The position numbers and the translations under genes were made by a program. A stretch of DNA of 64,000 nucleotides, from the NCBI RefSeq assembly GCF_000770305.1, contig NZ_JNVB01000006.1:1-64000 (forward strand), given 5' to 3'. This document shows positions 46,808 through 56,054 of this stretch, one piece after another (the stretch's first letter is position 1; every line of letters starts with the position of its first letter). This DNA comes from Erwinia oleae. GTDB lineage: Bacteria > Pseudomonadota > Gammaproteobacteria > Enterobacterales > Enterobacteriaceae. The notes beneath the pieces are model-generated. The model did no database searches and had not been told where the DNA came from. It saw only the letters and a program-made list of their open reading frames with translations.

Positions 46808-48835
46808 GTGGCTGAACCCGGCGACCTGATCACACATACAGAGGCGCTGAAGCAGCAGGGCAGGCGCCGCCTGTTGGTGATCAGCGGCGAGGGGGAGTGG
46901 TGCCAGCAGCAGGCCGCCCGGTGGATGGCGGCGCTTCCCGGCGACTGGCTGTGGCTCGGCGATGCGCCGCAAAGCCCGCTCTCCTGCGCCGCAACGGCGG
47001 CCCGCACGCTACTGGGCCGCGAATTTCTTCATGCGGTTTTTGACGCCCGACACGGCTTCAATGCAGAGGCGCTGGCCGCGCTCTCCGGTACGCTTAAACC
47101 CGGCAGCTGGCTGCTGGTTCTGGCGCCGGCGTGGGAACGCTGGCTGGCACAGCCGGATACCGATTCACTGCGCTGGAGCGAACAACCTTCCGCCATCCCC
47201 ACGCCCAATTTCCTTCATCGATTCCGCCAACGGGTGCTGACCGACAGCAATGCCGCGCTGCTGCGCCAGCACTATCCGTTGCGCCTGCCGCCGCAGCCCG
47301 ACGGGCCCGCGTGGCAGCCCGATAACACCGCGCAGCGGCAACTGCTTGCGCGTCTGCTCGCCTGCGAACCGGGGATCCACGCGCTGATTGCGCCGCGCGG
47401 CAGAGGTAAATCGGCGCTGGCCGGGCAGTTGGCGGCAGAGTGGCCTGGCGAATGCCTCATCACCGCCCCGGCGAAGGTGTCTACCGAGGTGCTGGCACGT
47501 TTTGCGGGCGAGAAATTCCGTTTTATCGCCCCGGATCGCCTGCTGGCGGAACAGGCTGACTACCAGGCGCAGAAAATCGACTGGCTGATTATTGATGAAG
47601 CGGCGGCTATTCCCACGCCGCTGCTGGAAAAACTGGTCACGCTTTTTCCTCGTGTTCTGTTGACCACCACGCTTCAGGGCTTTGAGGGAACGGGGCGCGG
47701 CTTCCTGCTGAAGTTTTGCGCCGGGCTGCCAAATGCCACGCTGCTGAGCCTTGACGAACCGCTGCGCTGGGCGAAAAACGATCCGCTTGAGCGCTTTGTC
47801 GATGGAGCGCTGCTGTTTGAAGAGGCGCAGCCTGAGCGCAGCGAGGCGGACGTCCGCTATGTTTTTCCTGAGCAGGCAGACTGGCAAACCCATCCCGCAC
47901 AGCTCTGCGCCCTTTATCAGCTTCTTGCCAGCGCTCACTATCGCACCTCGCCGCTTGATTTAAGACGGATGATGGATGCGCCGGGTATGCACTTCAGCGC
48001 TGCCTTGCAGGGTGACCAGGTGAACGGCGCCGCGTGGCTGGTCGACGAGGGGGGGCTTTCGGCGTCGCTGGCCGAAGCGGTCTGGGCCGGTTTTCGCCGT
48101 CCGCGCGGAAACCTTGTCGCGCAGTCGCTTGCGGCACACGCCAGCTTTCCCGAGGCGGCGCAGCTTCATTCACGTCGTATCAGCCGTATTGCGATAGCGC
48201 CTGCGCTGCGGCGGTGCGGCATCGGGCGTAACATGGTGCGTCACAGCATGACGCGCGCGCACGGGCTGGATTTCCTCTCGGTCAGTTTTGGCTACACCGA
48301 TGCGCTGTGGGCATTCTGGCGCGCGTGCGGGTTTCAACTGGTACGAATCGGCACCCGGCAGGAAGCCAGCAGCGGCTGCTATGCGGCGATGGCTGTTCTG
48401 CCGATAAGCGAGCAGGGCAGCCAGCTTTGCGCGCGCGCCAGTCAGCGTCTGGCGCGAGACTGGCCGTGGCTGCGTCGCTTTGTGCAGATTGACGGTCTCA
48501 CGTTTCCGGCGCATGACGAGGCGCTCGACGACGACGACTGGCGGGAACTGGCGGGGTTCGCCTGGGCACAGCGGCCGCTGGAGGCCGGCGTTGGCGCGCT
48601 GGGGCGCCTGGTCAGCGTTTTTCCTCAGCCGCTGCCGCTGCTGTCCGGTTCCGTGGCGGAAGGCGCTGACGGTGCTTCGCTTGCCAGGCAGTTTGGCATG
48701 AGCGGACGTAAGGTGTTGCTGGCGGGATGCCGACAGGAGGCGCAGCGCGCGCTGGAAACCCTGGACGGCGCGCGCAGTGAGCAGTGGCGCTTGCGTATTG
48801 CGACGCTGAGGGAGAAAAGCAATGCGGCAGAATAA
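46808..48835 (+). CDS. tmcA: tRNA(Met) cytidine acetyltransferase TmcA
   Basis: 675 residues with a GTG start. N-terminal domain, an ATPase/helicase core with Walker A APRGRGKSAL (~198-207) and Walker B DWLIIDEAAAIP, and a GNAT domain with RRISRIAIAP.LRR.GIG (~455-480). It acetylates the wobble cytidine of elongator tRNA-Met using acetyl-CoA and ATP. In E. coli ypfH follows; here ypfN follows directly on the other strand. Confidence 0.95.
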   Translation: MAEPGDLITHTEALKQQGRRRLLVISGEGEWCQQQAARWMAALPGDWLWLGDAPQSPLSCAATAARTLLGREFLHAVFDARHGFNAEALAALSGTLKPGSWLLVLAPAWERWLAQPDTDSLRWSEQPSAIPTPNFLHRFRQRVLTDSNAALLRQHYPLRLPPQPDGPAWQPDNTAQRQLLARLLACEPGIHALIAPRGRGKSALAGQLAAEWPGECLITAPAKVSTEVLARFAGEKFRFIAPDRLLAEQADYQAQKIDWLIIDEAAAIPTPLLEKLVTLFPRVLLTTTLQGFEGTGRGFLLKFCAGLPNATLLSLDEPLRWAKNDPLERFVDGALLFEEAQPERSEADVRYVFPEQADWQTHPAQLCALYQLLASAHYRTSPLDLRRMMDAPGMHFSAALQGDQVNGAAWLVDEGGLSASLAEAVWAGFRRPRGNLVAQSLAAHASFPEAAQLHSRRISRIAIAPALRRCGIGRNMVRHSMTRAHGLDFLSVSFGYTDALWAFWRACGFQLVRIGTRQEASSGCYAAMAVLPISEQGSQLCARASQRLARDWPWLRRFVQIDGLTFPAHDEALDDDDWRELAGFAWAQRPLEAGVGALGRLVSVFPQPLPLLSGSVAEGADGASLARQFGMSGRKVLLAGCRQEAQRALETLDGARSEQWRLRIATLREKSNAAE

Positions 48836-48837
48836 TG

Positions 48838-48856
48838 CGGGGCGGCAGGCGCCCCG
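48838..48856. other. GC hairpin between convergent tmcA and ypfN
   Basis: A 7-bp stem (48838-48844 with 48850-48856) and a 5-nt loop, without a T run. It may protect the 3' ends or slow transcription. Confidence 0.4.
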
Positions 48857-48861
48857 GCTGA

Positions 48862-49050
48862 CTATTTCTTTTTCGGCCAGTCGTCGTCGTCGTCCCACTT
48901 GTCGTTGAAATCACGATGCGGCGGCAAATCCGGCTTGTTGGCCATGAACTTCTTGTGATCGATGCGCTTCAGATCTTTATACACGTTCATCAGCACGCCA
49001 ACCATCAACACAATAACGATTATCCACCAGTACTCTTTAAGCCATTCCAT
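48862..49050 (-). CDS. ypfN: Small membrane protein YpfN (UPF0370)
   Basis: 62 residues. An N-terminal membrane helix ([17 protein letters not shown], ~8-24) then a charged tail with [21 protein letters not shown] and a C-terminal PKKK. It has the same position beside dapE as in E. coli. Function unknown. Confidence 0.93.
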   Translation of the reverse strand: MEWLKEYWWIIVIVLMVGVLMNVYKDLKRIDHKKFMANKPDLPPHRDFNDKWDDDDDWPKKK

Positions 49051-49060
49051 ATAGTTACCC

Positions 49061-50188
49061 TTATGCGATCAACTGTTCCATAATCCGCTGGTACATCCGG
49101 CTCAGCAGTTGCAGGTCGGCGGCCTTCACGCACTCATTGATTTTATGAATGGTGGCGTTCACCGGCCCCAGCTCAACCACCTGCGCGCCCATACGTGCGA
49201 TAAAGCGTCCGTCGGAGGTGCCGCCAGTGGTCTGCAAAGCTGGCCTGATTTCATTATAGTGCGCAACGGCTTTCACTACCGCATTCACCAGGTTTCCGGA
49301 GGCGGTCAGGAAGGGCTGGCCGGAAACGTTCCATGTCAGCGTATAGCGCAGTTGATGCTTATCCAACAGCGCCTGAACCCGCTGTTTAATCATCTCGTCG
49401 CTCAGTTCGGTACTGAAGCGGAAATTGAACTGCACAAAAAAGTCGCCAGGAATGACGTTATTGCTGCCGGTGCCCGCCTGCATATTGGCTATCTGCATGC
49501 TGGTCGGCGGGAAAAATTCGTTGCCGCGATCCCATTCAATCTCCACCAGTTCGTTCAGCGCGGGCAGCGCACGATGCACGGGATTGTCCGCCAGGTGCGG
49601 ATAGGCGACGTGTCCTTGCACGCCGTGGATCGTCAGGTTCGCGGTCATCGATCCGCGACGCCCGTTTTTCACCACGTCGCCGACGGTTTCGGTGCTGGAC
49701 GGTTCGCCCACCAGACAGTAATCCAGGCGCTCATTGCGCGCCATCAGCGTCTCGACCACTTTTACCGTGCCGTTAGTGGCGCTGGCTTCCTCATCGGAGG
49801 TGATCAAAAAGGCCAGTCGACCACGATGGTTCGGGCAGGTTTTCACAAAGCGTTCGGCGGCGACCACCATCGCGGCCAGCGAGCCTTTCATGTCTGCCGC
49901 GCCGCGTCCGAACAGCATGCCGTCGCGGATGGATGGCTCAAACGGTGGATTGATCCAGCGGCTGGCGTCACCTGCGGGTACCACGTCGGTATGACCGGCG
50001 AACGCCAGCGTCTCGCCCTGGCCGCGCCAGGCCCAGAAGTTCAGCGTATCGCCAAACGGCATAGGTTCAATGGTGAACCCCAGCGCTTCCAGTCGGGCAA
50101 TGATAATTGCCTGGCAGCCGGCGTCATCAGGGCTGAGAGAAGGACGGCGGATGAGCTGCTGTGTCAGCTCAATGACGGGACAAAACAT
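49061..50188 (-). CDS. dapE: Succinyl-diaminopimelate desuccinylase
   Basis: 375 residues. M20 metallopeptidase fold: FAGHTDVVP (His ~66), GRGAADMKG (Asp ~99), TSDEEASA (catalytic and metal Glu ~134) and the dimerisation domain with the C-terminal TGGTSDGRF and NATIHKINE. It frees LL-diaminopimelate for lysine and peptidoglycan synthesis. Starts 2 nt after the yffB stop. Confidence 0.97.
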   Translation of the reverse strand: MFCPVIELTQQLIRRPSLSPDDAGCQAIIIARLEALGFTIEPMPFGDTLNFWAWRGQGETLAFAGHTDVVPAGDASRWINPPFEPSIRDGMLFGRGAADMKGSLAAMVVAAERFVKTCPNHRGRLAFLITSDEEASATNGTVKVVETLMARNERLDYCLVGEPSSTETVGDVVKNGRRGSMTANLTIHGVQGHVAYPHLADNPVHRALPALNELVEIEWDRGNEFFPPTSMQIANMQAGTGSNNVIPGDFFVQFNFRFSTELSDEMIKQRVQALLDKHQLRYTLTWNVSGQPFLTASGNLVNAVVKAVAHYNEIRPALQTTGGTSDGRFIARMGAQVVELGPVNATIHKINECVKAADLQLLSRMYQRIMEQLIA

Positions 50189-50190
50189 AG

Positions 50191-50562
50191 TTACGGCTGC
50201 TCCTGAATAAACTGCGTATAGGCGCTTTCGCTGAAGCCTGGAAGCATAGAACCGTCTGCACCGCAGAGCAATGGGCGTTTGATGATTGCCGGGTGCGCCA
50301 GCATCAGATCGCGCGCGCTGTCAGCGTCGGTGACCGCAGCGCGCTGCGTTTCACTGAGCTTACGCCATGTGGTGCCGCGCGTATTGAGCAAAGTCTCCCA
50401 GCCCAGTTTATCGATAAAGCGTTGCAGCATCAGCGCGTCCAGACCATCGACGCGATAATCGTGAAACGTGCAGGCCACGCCGTTTGTTTGCAGAAATTTG
50501 CGTGCCTTTTTAACCGTGTCGCAGTTTTTGATGCCGTAGAGCGTGAGCGAACTCTCTTTCAT
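50191..50562 (-). CDS. yffB: ArsC/Spx-fold protein YffB
   Basis: 123 residues. [17 protein letters not shown] holds the Cys near residue 14 of the thioredoxin-like ArsC fold; [10 protein letters not shown] is the conserved C-terminal segment. No full set of arsenate reductase Cys residues is visible, so it is probably a glutathione-dependent thiol reductase, as proposed for YffB. Same order as E. coli (yffB-dapE). Confidence 0.93.
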   Translation of the reverse strand: MKESSLTLYGIKNCDTVKKARKFLQTNGVACTFHDYRVDGLDALMLQRFIDKLGWETLLNTRGTTWRKLSETQRAAVTDADSARDLMLAHPAIIKRPLLCGADGSMLPGFSESAYTQFIQEQP

Positions 50563-50685
50563 TAACCCGTATCCCTTTTACGTACCACCTGCGTCGGCAC
50601 GCTTCAAATGTGTGAATTATCAACCCGTTTGAAGATAATGCCCCAGCCGACGCTTTCGATCCAGTCGGGGCGGCGAAAGGTGATT

Positions 50686-51810
50686 TCAGGAACCGGGATC
50701 GTGCAGAAAATAGCTGCCGCTGAACGGGACTGGCAGGAACTGATGGAAGAACTGCTGAAGCGTTTGTTCCGGGTTCACGTCGCTGAACAGGTCGGGATAG
50801 AGCGTTTTCGCCATAAACTCCGTGGCGGCAACGTGCCACGGACTGAGATAAAAGTTGTGCCATATAGCGGCCGAATGACCGTTCCGCAGTGCTTTCAGTT
50901 CACGCAGGCCGTTCTGCTTCGCCGTGAGTTCCTTCAGGCTGCGTTGCGCAACGGCGGGCGAAACCTCCGGCCCCATTTTCAACGCGCTGCGCTCGCTGGC
51001 ATCACCCATGCCGGTAGCGAAGTAGTAATCGGGCTGCGAGGCAATCACGGTTTCTTCACTGAGTCGGCCAAATACGCCCTTTACTTTACCTCCGGCAATA
51101 TTATCGCCGCCGGCAAACGCGAGCAGTTCGCCCAGACTGCCGTTCACCGCCGTTACGCAGCACTCGTTGCGGCGACCCAGGTGCAAATGGAGCAACACCG
51201 TCGGTTTTGGCCCTGCGTGGGCGGCAAGTCGATCGCGGATACGATGCATATGCTCGTCATAGAACTGCGTAAACGCGGCGGCACGCTGCTGCTGATTGAG
51301 TACCTCGCCCAAAATCTCCACGCTTCGCGTGGTATTTTTGAGTAAATGTACGCGTAAATCGACCCTGACAACGGGTATTTTCGCCGCCTTCAGAATGAGC
51401 TGAAGCTGTTGATCTGCGTCGTCATAGCGCGCGAGGCTCGGCAGAATAACCACGTCAGGCTTCAGCGCCAGCACTTTTTCCGGATTTAAATCGTTGGTGC
51501 CACCCAGGCCTGTTGGGGTGATCTTCAGCATCTGCGGAAAGCGCCGGGCAAAAACAGCCCATGTCTGACTGTCGTATTTTTTCAGATCCAGCGGCCAGCC
51601 AACGATCCGTTTAAAGGGATCGCCGGGTTCAAGCATCGCCAGCGTATACAGCATGCGGCTCTCTCCGAGCACAATCCGCTGCGGCCGATCCGGAATAGCA
51701 ATGTGGTTACCGTCGATATCCGTGATTGTTTTTGCCGACAGCAGCGGGCTGAAGGCCAGCATCAGTAAGAGCGCTGCCTGCGCAATGCGCCCGCGTTTAA
51801 AATTCAACAT
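50686..51810 (-). CDS. Periplasmic binding protein of an iron/siderophore-type ABC transporter
   Basis: 374 residues. Signal peptide MLNFKRGRIAQAALLLMLAFSPLLSA, then a class III (FecB/BtuF-like) fold: ITDIDGNHIAIPDRPQRIVL, LNPEKVLALKPDVVI, and C-terminal SPWHVAATEFMAKTLYPDLF. The start overlaps the receptor gene stop by 14 nt, so the two are coupled. No ABC permease or ATPase gene is nearby, so it relies on one elsewhere. Confidence 0.88.
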   Translation of the reverse strand: MLNFKRGRIAQAALLLMLAFSPLLSAKTITDIDGNHIAIPDRPQRIVLGESRMLYTLAMLEPGDPFKRIVGWPLDLKKYDSQTWAVFARRFPQMLKITPTGLGGTNDLNPEKVLALKPDVVILPSLARYDDADQQLQLILKAAKIPVVRVDLRVHLLKNTTRSVEILGEVLNQQQRAAAFTQFYDEHMHRIRDRLAAHAGPKPTVLLHLHLGRRNECCVTAVNGSLGELLAFAGGDNIAGGKVKGVFGRLSEETVIASQPDYYFATGMGDASERSALKMGPEVSPAVAQRSLKELTAKQNGLRELKALRNGHSAAIWHNFYLSPWHVAATEFMAKTLYPDLFSDVNPEQTLQQFFHQFLPVPFSGSYFLHDPGS

Positions 51811-53923
51811 TTGCCTGCACCATCACGTTACGGGTTTCGCCCTCGCGCACGCGCAGGTTGCCGCCGCTGGAGCTGTAGTAGTGTTTATTAAACATATTAT
51901 TCAGGTTCAGCCGAAGCTGGGTTTTCTGGCCAAACAGTCGATGATTCCAGGCGATAAAACTGTCCGCCACCACGTAATCCGGCAGTGTGAAGCTATTCTC
52001 CGGGTCGCCCGTGCGCGTACCGACGTAGCGGGCGCCGCCGCCGAGGCGGAACTCGCCCGGCAGCGAAAGCACGTTGATAGTGTGGCTGAGATAGAGCGCG
52101 CCTGAATGGCGGGGTGCATTTTGCAGCCGGTTACCGTTGTTGTCGGCGTTGACGCCGTCGTCAACGATCTCCGCTTTGTCATAGCTGTAGTTGGCGCTGA
52201 GATCCCATTCAGGCAGAATTTCACCGTTCACCTCGACTTCAGCGCCGCTGGAGCGCGCCTTGTTAATGGCTCGCGTTGTGCCATTGATGCTCAGCGACAT
52301 ATCTTTTTCATCAATACGGTACAGCGCCACGGTTGCGAACAGACGCGGTGTCATCTGCCACTTGCTGCCGACTTCCCAGGTGGTTCCCTGTTCTGGTTTG
52401 CCGACGCTGCCATCATCATCAACGTCAGTTGAAGGCGTAAAGGACTTGCTGACGCTGCTGTAGAACGACACATCCGGCGTCAGTTTATAAATCAGTCCGG
52501 CCTGCGGCAGGAATTTATTGCCTTCGCTGTCCAGCGCCTGCACGATGGGATTAACGCCTTTCGACGCGCGCTGCTCGTAATGCTGATAGCGACCGCCCAC
52601 GATGGCAAGCCAGTCTGAGGTCAGTGAGATACTGTCTTTAGCATAAAGTGACCGGCTGTGAATGCGGTTGAGGTTGTTGGCATTGGCGCTGTTTTCCGTC
52701 GAATCATCGGTGGTTGGCGTCAGCATGTCGTAGCCGGGATCGCTGAGGGTAAAGTTTTTGTCCGCTTTACCCTGATACTGACGGGCACGGTAGGTCTGGT
52801 TCATCTCATAATCCGTTCCCAGCACCAGATCGTGCGTCATGCCAAACAGCTGTTGCGAACCGAGTACGTCCCAGGAAACATATTTGGTTTTGTGGTTGAA
52901 GCCACGGTTCGCATCGGCTCGGCGGGTCACCACGCCGCTGGACGGGTCAATGGCGGTGACCCTGACTTCATTGTTATCATAAAGACGTTGATTCCACCCG
53001 ACGGTAAATCGGGTTCGCCACGCTTCGTTGAATTGCCAGTCGTAGTAGGCGTTCAGCGTTTTTGTATGGCCCCAGGCATGGTTCGCGGTATCGTCCAGCC
53101 GTTTTTTGTAGTCGATATCCACGGGCTTACCGTTGATAAAAGCGGTGCCGCGATCGTAAGGGATATCGTAGCGATAATCTTCATAACTGACTAAAAAACT
53201 GGCTTTTTCACCAAACCATTGCAGTGACGGCGCAATCAGCGTGTGGCTGTTGCTACCAAAGTTACGCCAGTAATCCTGATGTTGCTTTTCAGCAATCATA
53301 CGAAAAGCAAAACCGTTGCCCAGTGGGCCGGTCACGTCAACGGTTCCGGCACCGCCGCCTTCGCTGGCATAGCGCCCGCTCATTCGCGAGTGCCATTCAT
53401 ATTGCGGTTTTTTGCTGACAACATTAATCACGCCGCCGGGATTCTGAATACCATAAAGCAGGGAAGCGGAGCCTTTCAGTACCTCAACCCGCTCGGTGGC
53501 CGCATTCAGATTGAGCCCCTGACTGCTGCGCACGCCATCCCGATAGATTGATCCATCGGCGCTCCCCCCAAAGCCGCGGCGGGTAAAGCCATCTTCCATT
53601 CCTGCCAACGTATTGCTTTCGCTTACGCCGCTGACAAAGCGCATGGCGTCGGCCAGGCTGTCGATCTGAAAATCTTCCAGCTGCTTTTGTGTTACTACGC
53701 TGACCGATTGCGCCTCATTTAACGGCGACGTCGGCTTTTTGCTGGCGACGCTACGGGTTGGCTCACTGTAGCCCTGCGTATCACTTTCACTTGCCGTTAC
53801 CGTGAGGGTATCGTCTTCCGCGGCGAAGCTGGCTTTTTGTGCAACGACACTCAGGCCGTAAATCGCGACCAGCAGCGCCGGATGACATTTTTTTTTAAAA
53901 CGGGACTGCCTGTTGTTGTTCAT
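51797..53923 (-). CDS. TonB-dependent siderophore receptor
   Basis: 708 residues from the ATG at 53923; a frame extension to 53974 is less likely. Signal peptide ends near KASFA, followed by the TonB box region DTLTVTAS, plug domain (~70-180: QSVSVVTQKQLEDFQIDSLADAM, RGF, VEVLKGSASLLYG.QNPGGVINVVSKKP) and a 22-strand barrel ending LNLNNMFNKHYY...NVMVQANVEF. The barrel type is FhuA/FoxA-like and ferric hydroxamates are a guess. A Fur-like site lies upstream. Confidence 0.93.
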   Translation of the reverse strand: MNNNRQSRFKKKCHPALLVAIYGLSVVAQKASFAAEDDTLTVTASESDTQGYSEPTRSVASKKPTSPLNEAQSVSVVTQKQLEDFQIDSLADAMRFVSGVSESNTLAGMEDGFTRRGFGGSADGSIYRDGVRSSQGLNLNAATERVEVLKGSASLLYGIQNPGGVINVVSKKPQYEWHSRMSGRYASEGGGAGTVDVTGPLGNGFAFRMIAEKQHQDYWRNFGSNSHTLIAPSLQWFGEKASFLVSYEDYRYDIPYDRGTAFINGKPVDIDYKKRLDDTANHAWGHTKTLNAYYDWQFNEAWRTRFTVGWNQRLYDNNEVRVTAIDPSSGVVTRRADANRGFNHKTKYVSWDVLGSQQLFGMTHDLVLGTDYEMNQTYRARQYQGKADKNFTLSDPGYDMLTPTTDDSTENSANANNLNRIHSRSLYAKDSISLTSDWLAIVGGRYQHYEQRASKGVNPIVQALDSEGNKFLPQAGLIYKLTPDVSFYSSVSKSFTPSTDVDDDGSVGKPEQGTTWEVGSKWQMTPRLFATVALYRIDEKDMSLSINGTTRAINKARSSGAEVEVNGEILPEWDLSANYSYDKAEIVDDGVNADNNGNRLQNAPRHSGALYLSHTINVLSLPGEFRLGGGARYVGTRTGDPENSFTLPDYVVADSFIAWNHRLFGQKTQLRLNLNNMFNKHYYSSSGGNLRVREGETRNVMVQANVEF

Positions 53924-54281
53924 GTTGAAAAATTCCCGGAGCAAATATTTTTCTGTTTTCTCTTTTTTACGCACGACGAAAGCCGTGTCGTCGCATCACA
54001 GCGGCGGCAAGATACGTTGCAGCAGATGGAATTGAGAATCATTCAAACATGTCAGAATGTAGTAGTAAACATGAAAGATGATGCTTACACTACAGAATTT
54101 GGTTCACGATAAAAAAATCATATGAGATTTTATTGCAAGATTTTAAGTTATAAATCAAAGGGAAAGAGGAGGTTTGCTGATTTTTACTTCACCGTATCGT
54201 TCATGGGTAGCAACGTCAGGCTGGCCGAAACGCTACAAGCCTGCATCGTGAAAGTGGTAAGCCAGAGGAGATGTTAACGTC
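53924..54281. other. Divergent region between receptor and RpiR-type genes
   Basis: 358 nt with AT-rich centre. Contains the Fur-like site at 54028-54046; nothing else recognisable. Confidence 0.4.
54028..54046. promoter_or_regulatory. Fur-box-like site upstream of the receptor gene
   Basis: GGAATTGAGAATCATTCAA matches the 19-bp Fur consensus in 12 positions and keeps its central GA.AATCATT core. It is 105 nt before the receptor start. Iron repression is the expected regulation. Confidence 0.6.
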
Positions 54282-55169
54282 GTGACAGACAGTAAAAGCA
54301 AAAATCGTGTGGATATCTTAGGCGAGCGTTATCGCGTTCGCGCATCGTCACTTTCACCGCGTTTACAGTCAGTTGTGCGCTATATCCATGAAAATCGCCG
54401 GCTGGTCATAGAGAGCACCGCAATGGAAATCGCCGCCGCGACGCAGACATCTGACGCCACCGTGATTCGCGCCGTGCAGGCATTGGGATTCGCCGGACTG
54501 CGTGATTTAAAAAAAACGCTTGATGCCTGGTTTGGGCTGGTGTTGACCTCCGAAGACAAGATGACCACAACGGTGAAAGAGTTGACCAGCGATACTAACC
54601 TGGGCATCGATTTTGTTTTGCAGGGGCACCGACGCGCCTGCGATGCGCTCTCCGCGCCGGCCAATCGCGCCGCTATTACCACTGCGGTCACCCTGCTGCT
54701 TGAGGCGCGCCAGGTGGCGCTGTTTGGCATCAACGCCTCCGGTGTGTTAGCGCAGTACAGCGCGCGATTGTTTAACCGCATCGGATTGCCTGCCGTGGCG
54801 CTTAACCGAACCGGTGCGTCTCTGGCAGAACAGCTGCTCGCTCTTCAACGCGGAGACGTGCTGATCATGATGGCGCAAAAGTCAGCGCATCGCGAGGGCA
54901 CCGCTACGCTGCGAGAGGCAAAGCGACTGGGTATGCCGGTGGTCCTGCTGACTAATGCGACCGACTCTTTTTTCGCTCGTGAGGCAGACGTGGTCATTAA
55001 TGTGCCGCGCGGGGAAGAGAATGGCCGTATGCCATTACACGGTACGGTTCTGGTCTGCCTCGAGATGCTTATTCTTTCGGTCGCATCGGCCACCTCAGCG
55101 CGCACGGTTAAGTCACTGAAACGCGTTCAGGGTCTCTACCGGACGCTCAAACCCGTGGGCAGAAAGTAG
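54282..55169 (+). CDS. MurR/RpiR-family transcriptional regulator
   Basis: 295 residues with a GTG start and GAGGAG 11 nt upstream. N-terminal HTH_6 domain (~20-95: LSPRLQSVVRYIHENRRLVIESTAMEIAAATQTSDATVIRAVQALGF) and a SIS sugar-isomerase domain (~135-270: LFGINASGVLAQYSARLFNRIG, DVLIMMAQKSAHREGTATLREAKRLG). Such regulators usually sense phosphosugars and control neighbouring catabolic genes; no such genes lie nearby. Confidence 0.9.
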   Translation: MTDSKSKNRVDILGERYRVRASSLSPRLQSVVRYIHENRRLVIESTAMEIAAATQTSDATVIRAVQALGFAGLRDLKKTLDAWFGLVLTSEDKMTTTVKELTSDTNLGIDFVLQGHRRACDALSAPANRAAITTAVTLLLEARQVALFGINASGVLAQYSARLFNRIGLPAVALNRTGASLAEQLLALQRGDVLIMMAQKSAHREGTATLREAKRLGMPVVLLTNATDSFFAREADVVINVPRGEENGRMPLHGTVLVCLEMLILSVASATSARTVKSLKRVQGLYRTLKPVGRK

Positions 55170-55301
55170 CGTTAACTGTTCCCCCTTCATTTTTTATGGG
55201 TTTCAGCTATATTCGATACTGTTCAGGCGAACAGACATTGGAGGAGGCGCCTGAGGGGTAGCAGGGAGTAATGGCATTCACTGAGGGTCAGGAGGCAGAG
55301 C

Positions 55302-55496
55302 ATGAATTATATGAAAGCGTCTTCCGCACACACGGTCGAGGAAACTCAGTCGATGGTAATTATCATGCGGAAGAAAAAAAGCCGCTGTGAAGACTTTAAA
55401 CAGGTTGTTGAGGCGGTTCTGGCCGATCACCCGGAAGCCGTAACGCACATTGACAGCGAAAGCGGCGGTTACGATAAAGTCATCGTGCTTAAATAA
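55302..55496 (+). CDS. Small hypothetical protein (64 residues)
   Basis: ATG preceded by AGGAGG at good spacing, which supports translation. The protein is charged (MRKKKSRCEDFKQVVEAVLADHPEAVTHIDSESGGYDKVIVLK in its second half), with no signal or membrane helix. I do not recognise a family. A GC-rich hairpin at 55505-55525 follows the stop. Confidence 0.65.
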   Translation: MNYMKASSAHTVEETQSMVIIMRKKKSRCEDFKQVVEAVLADHPEAVTHIDSESGGYDKVIVLK

Positions 55497-55753
55497 CGTC
55501 TGTACGGGGGCGCTTCCTGCCCCCGGCAGTACGTCCTGATAAAATCCCTGCTAAATGAACGGGTTCAGAGACAGCCGCTGGCAGTACCACGAAAAACTTC
55601 ATCATTTCATTGTTTCCTCACCCTGATCCCGCTACTAATTTCCTTAGAAATCATCACGCAAGAACTGTGAGATTTACCACAAATTACAGTTTTAAGAGGC
55701 TTTGCCGATAGTATAGATGGGTAAGATCGCTTTTCATGCATTAAGAATAATCT

Positions 55754-55759
55754 TATAAT
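55754..55759 (+). promoter_or_regulatory. Promoter of ypfM
   Basis: TATAAT at 55754-55759 with TTTTCA at 55731-55736 as -35, 17-nt spacer. The transcript would start near 55766, about 20 nt before the ypfM ATG. Confidence 0.6.
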
Positions 55760-55785
55760 GAACCCACTATAACAGAGAGGTGCCT

Positions 55786-55848
55786 ATGATCGACTTAGAA
55801 CTGGGGAACTGGAAAGACTTTATCGAAGCGATGTTGACTCGTAAGTAA
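55786..55848 (+). CDS. ypfM: Tiny protein YpfM (20 residues)
   Basis: ATG with AGAGAGG upstream; 20 residues, with the pattern MI..ELGNWKDFIE.ML.RK that matches E. coli YpfM (19 residues). Function is unknown. In E. coli it lies between dapE and yffB; here it is about 5 kb beyond yffB, on the other side of the receptor and regulator genes. The short transcript runs on past the stop to a terminator at 55980. Confidence 0.85.
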   Translation: MIDLELGNWKDFIEAMLTRK

Positions 55849-55915
55849 CATCCTCATAAAGGAAAATGGCGGAGAACCCACCGACCGACCTTTCCAACGC
55901 AGAACAGACAACGCG

Positions 55916-55945
55916 TCCGGTTCGCAAAACCGGATAACGTTTTTA
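55916..55945 (+). terminator. First hairpin in the ypfM 3' region
   Basis: A 7-bp stem (55916-55922 with 55928-55934) and 5-nt loop, followed at 55940-55944 by a T run 5 nt later. Could be a weak terminator or a structural part of the transcript. Confidence 0.45.
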
Positions 55946-55947
55946 AG

Positions 55948-55980
55948 AGGGCCGCAGCGAACAACGTTGCGGCCCTTTTT
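55948..55980 (+). terminator. Strong terminator after ypfM
   Basis: A 12-bp stem with one G-U pair (55948-55959 with 55965-55976), a 5-nt loop and a T run. Confidence 0.88.
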
Positions 55981-56054
55981 AATTGCGTCTGCACGTTTCG
56001 GTTACGTTTACGCCTGAGGCGGCAGCATCAACGCGTTGACTTATGAATTATCTT

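Noticed and set aside
50608-51345. 245-codon + strand frame opposite the binding protein gene
   Set aside because: Antisense shadow of a clearly recognisable periplasmic binding protein.
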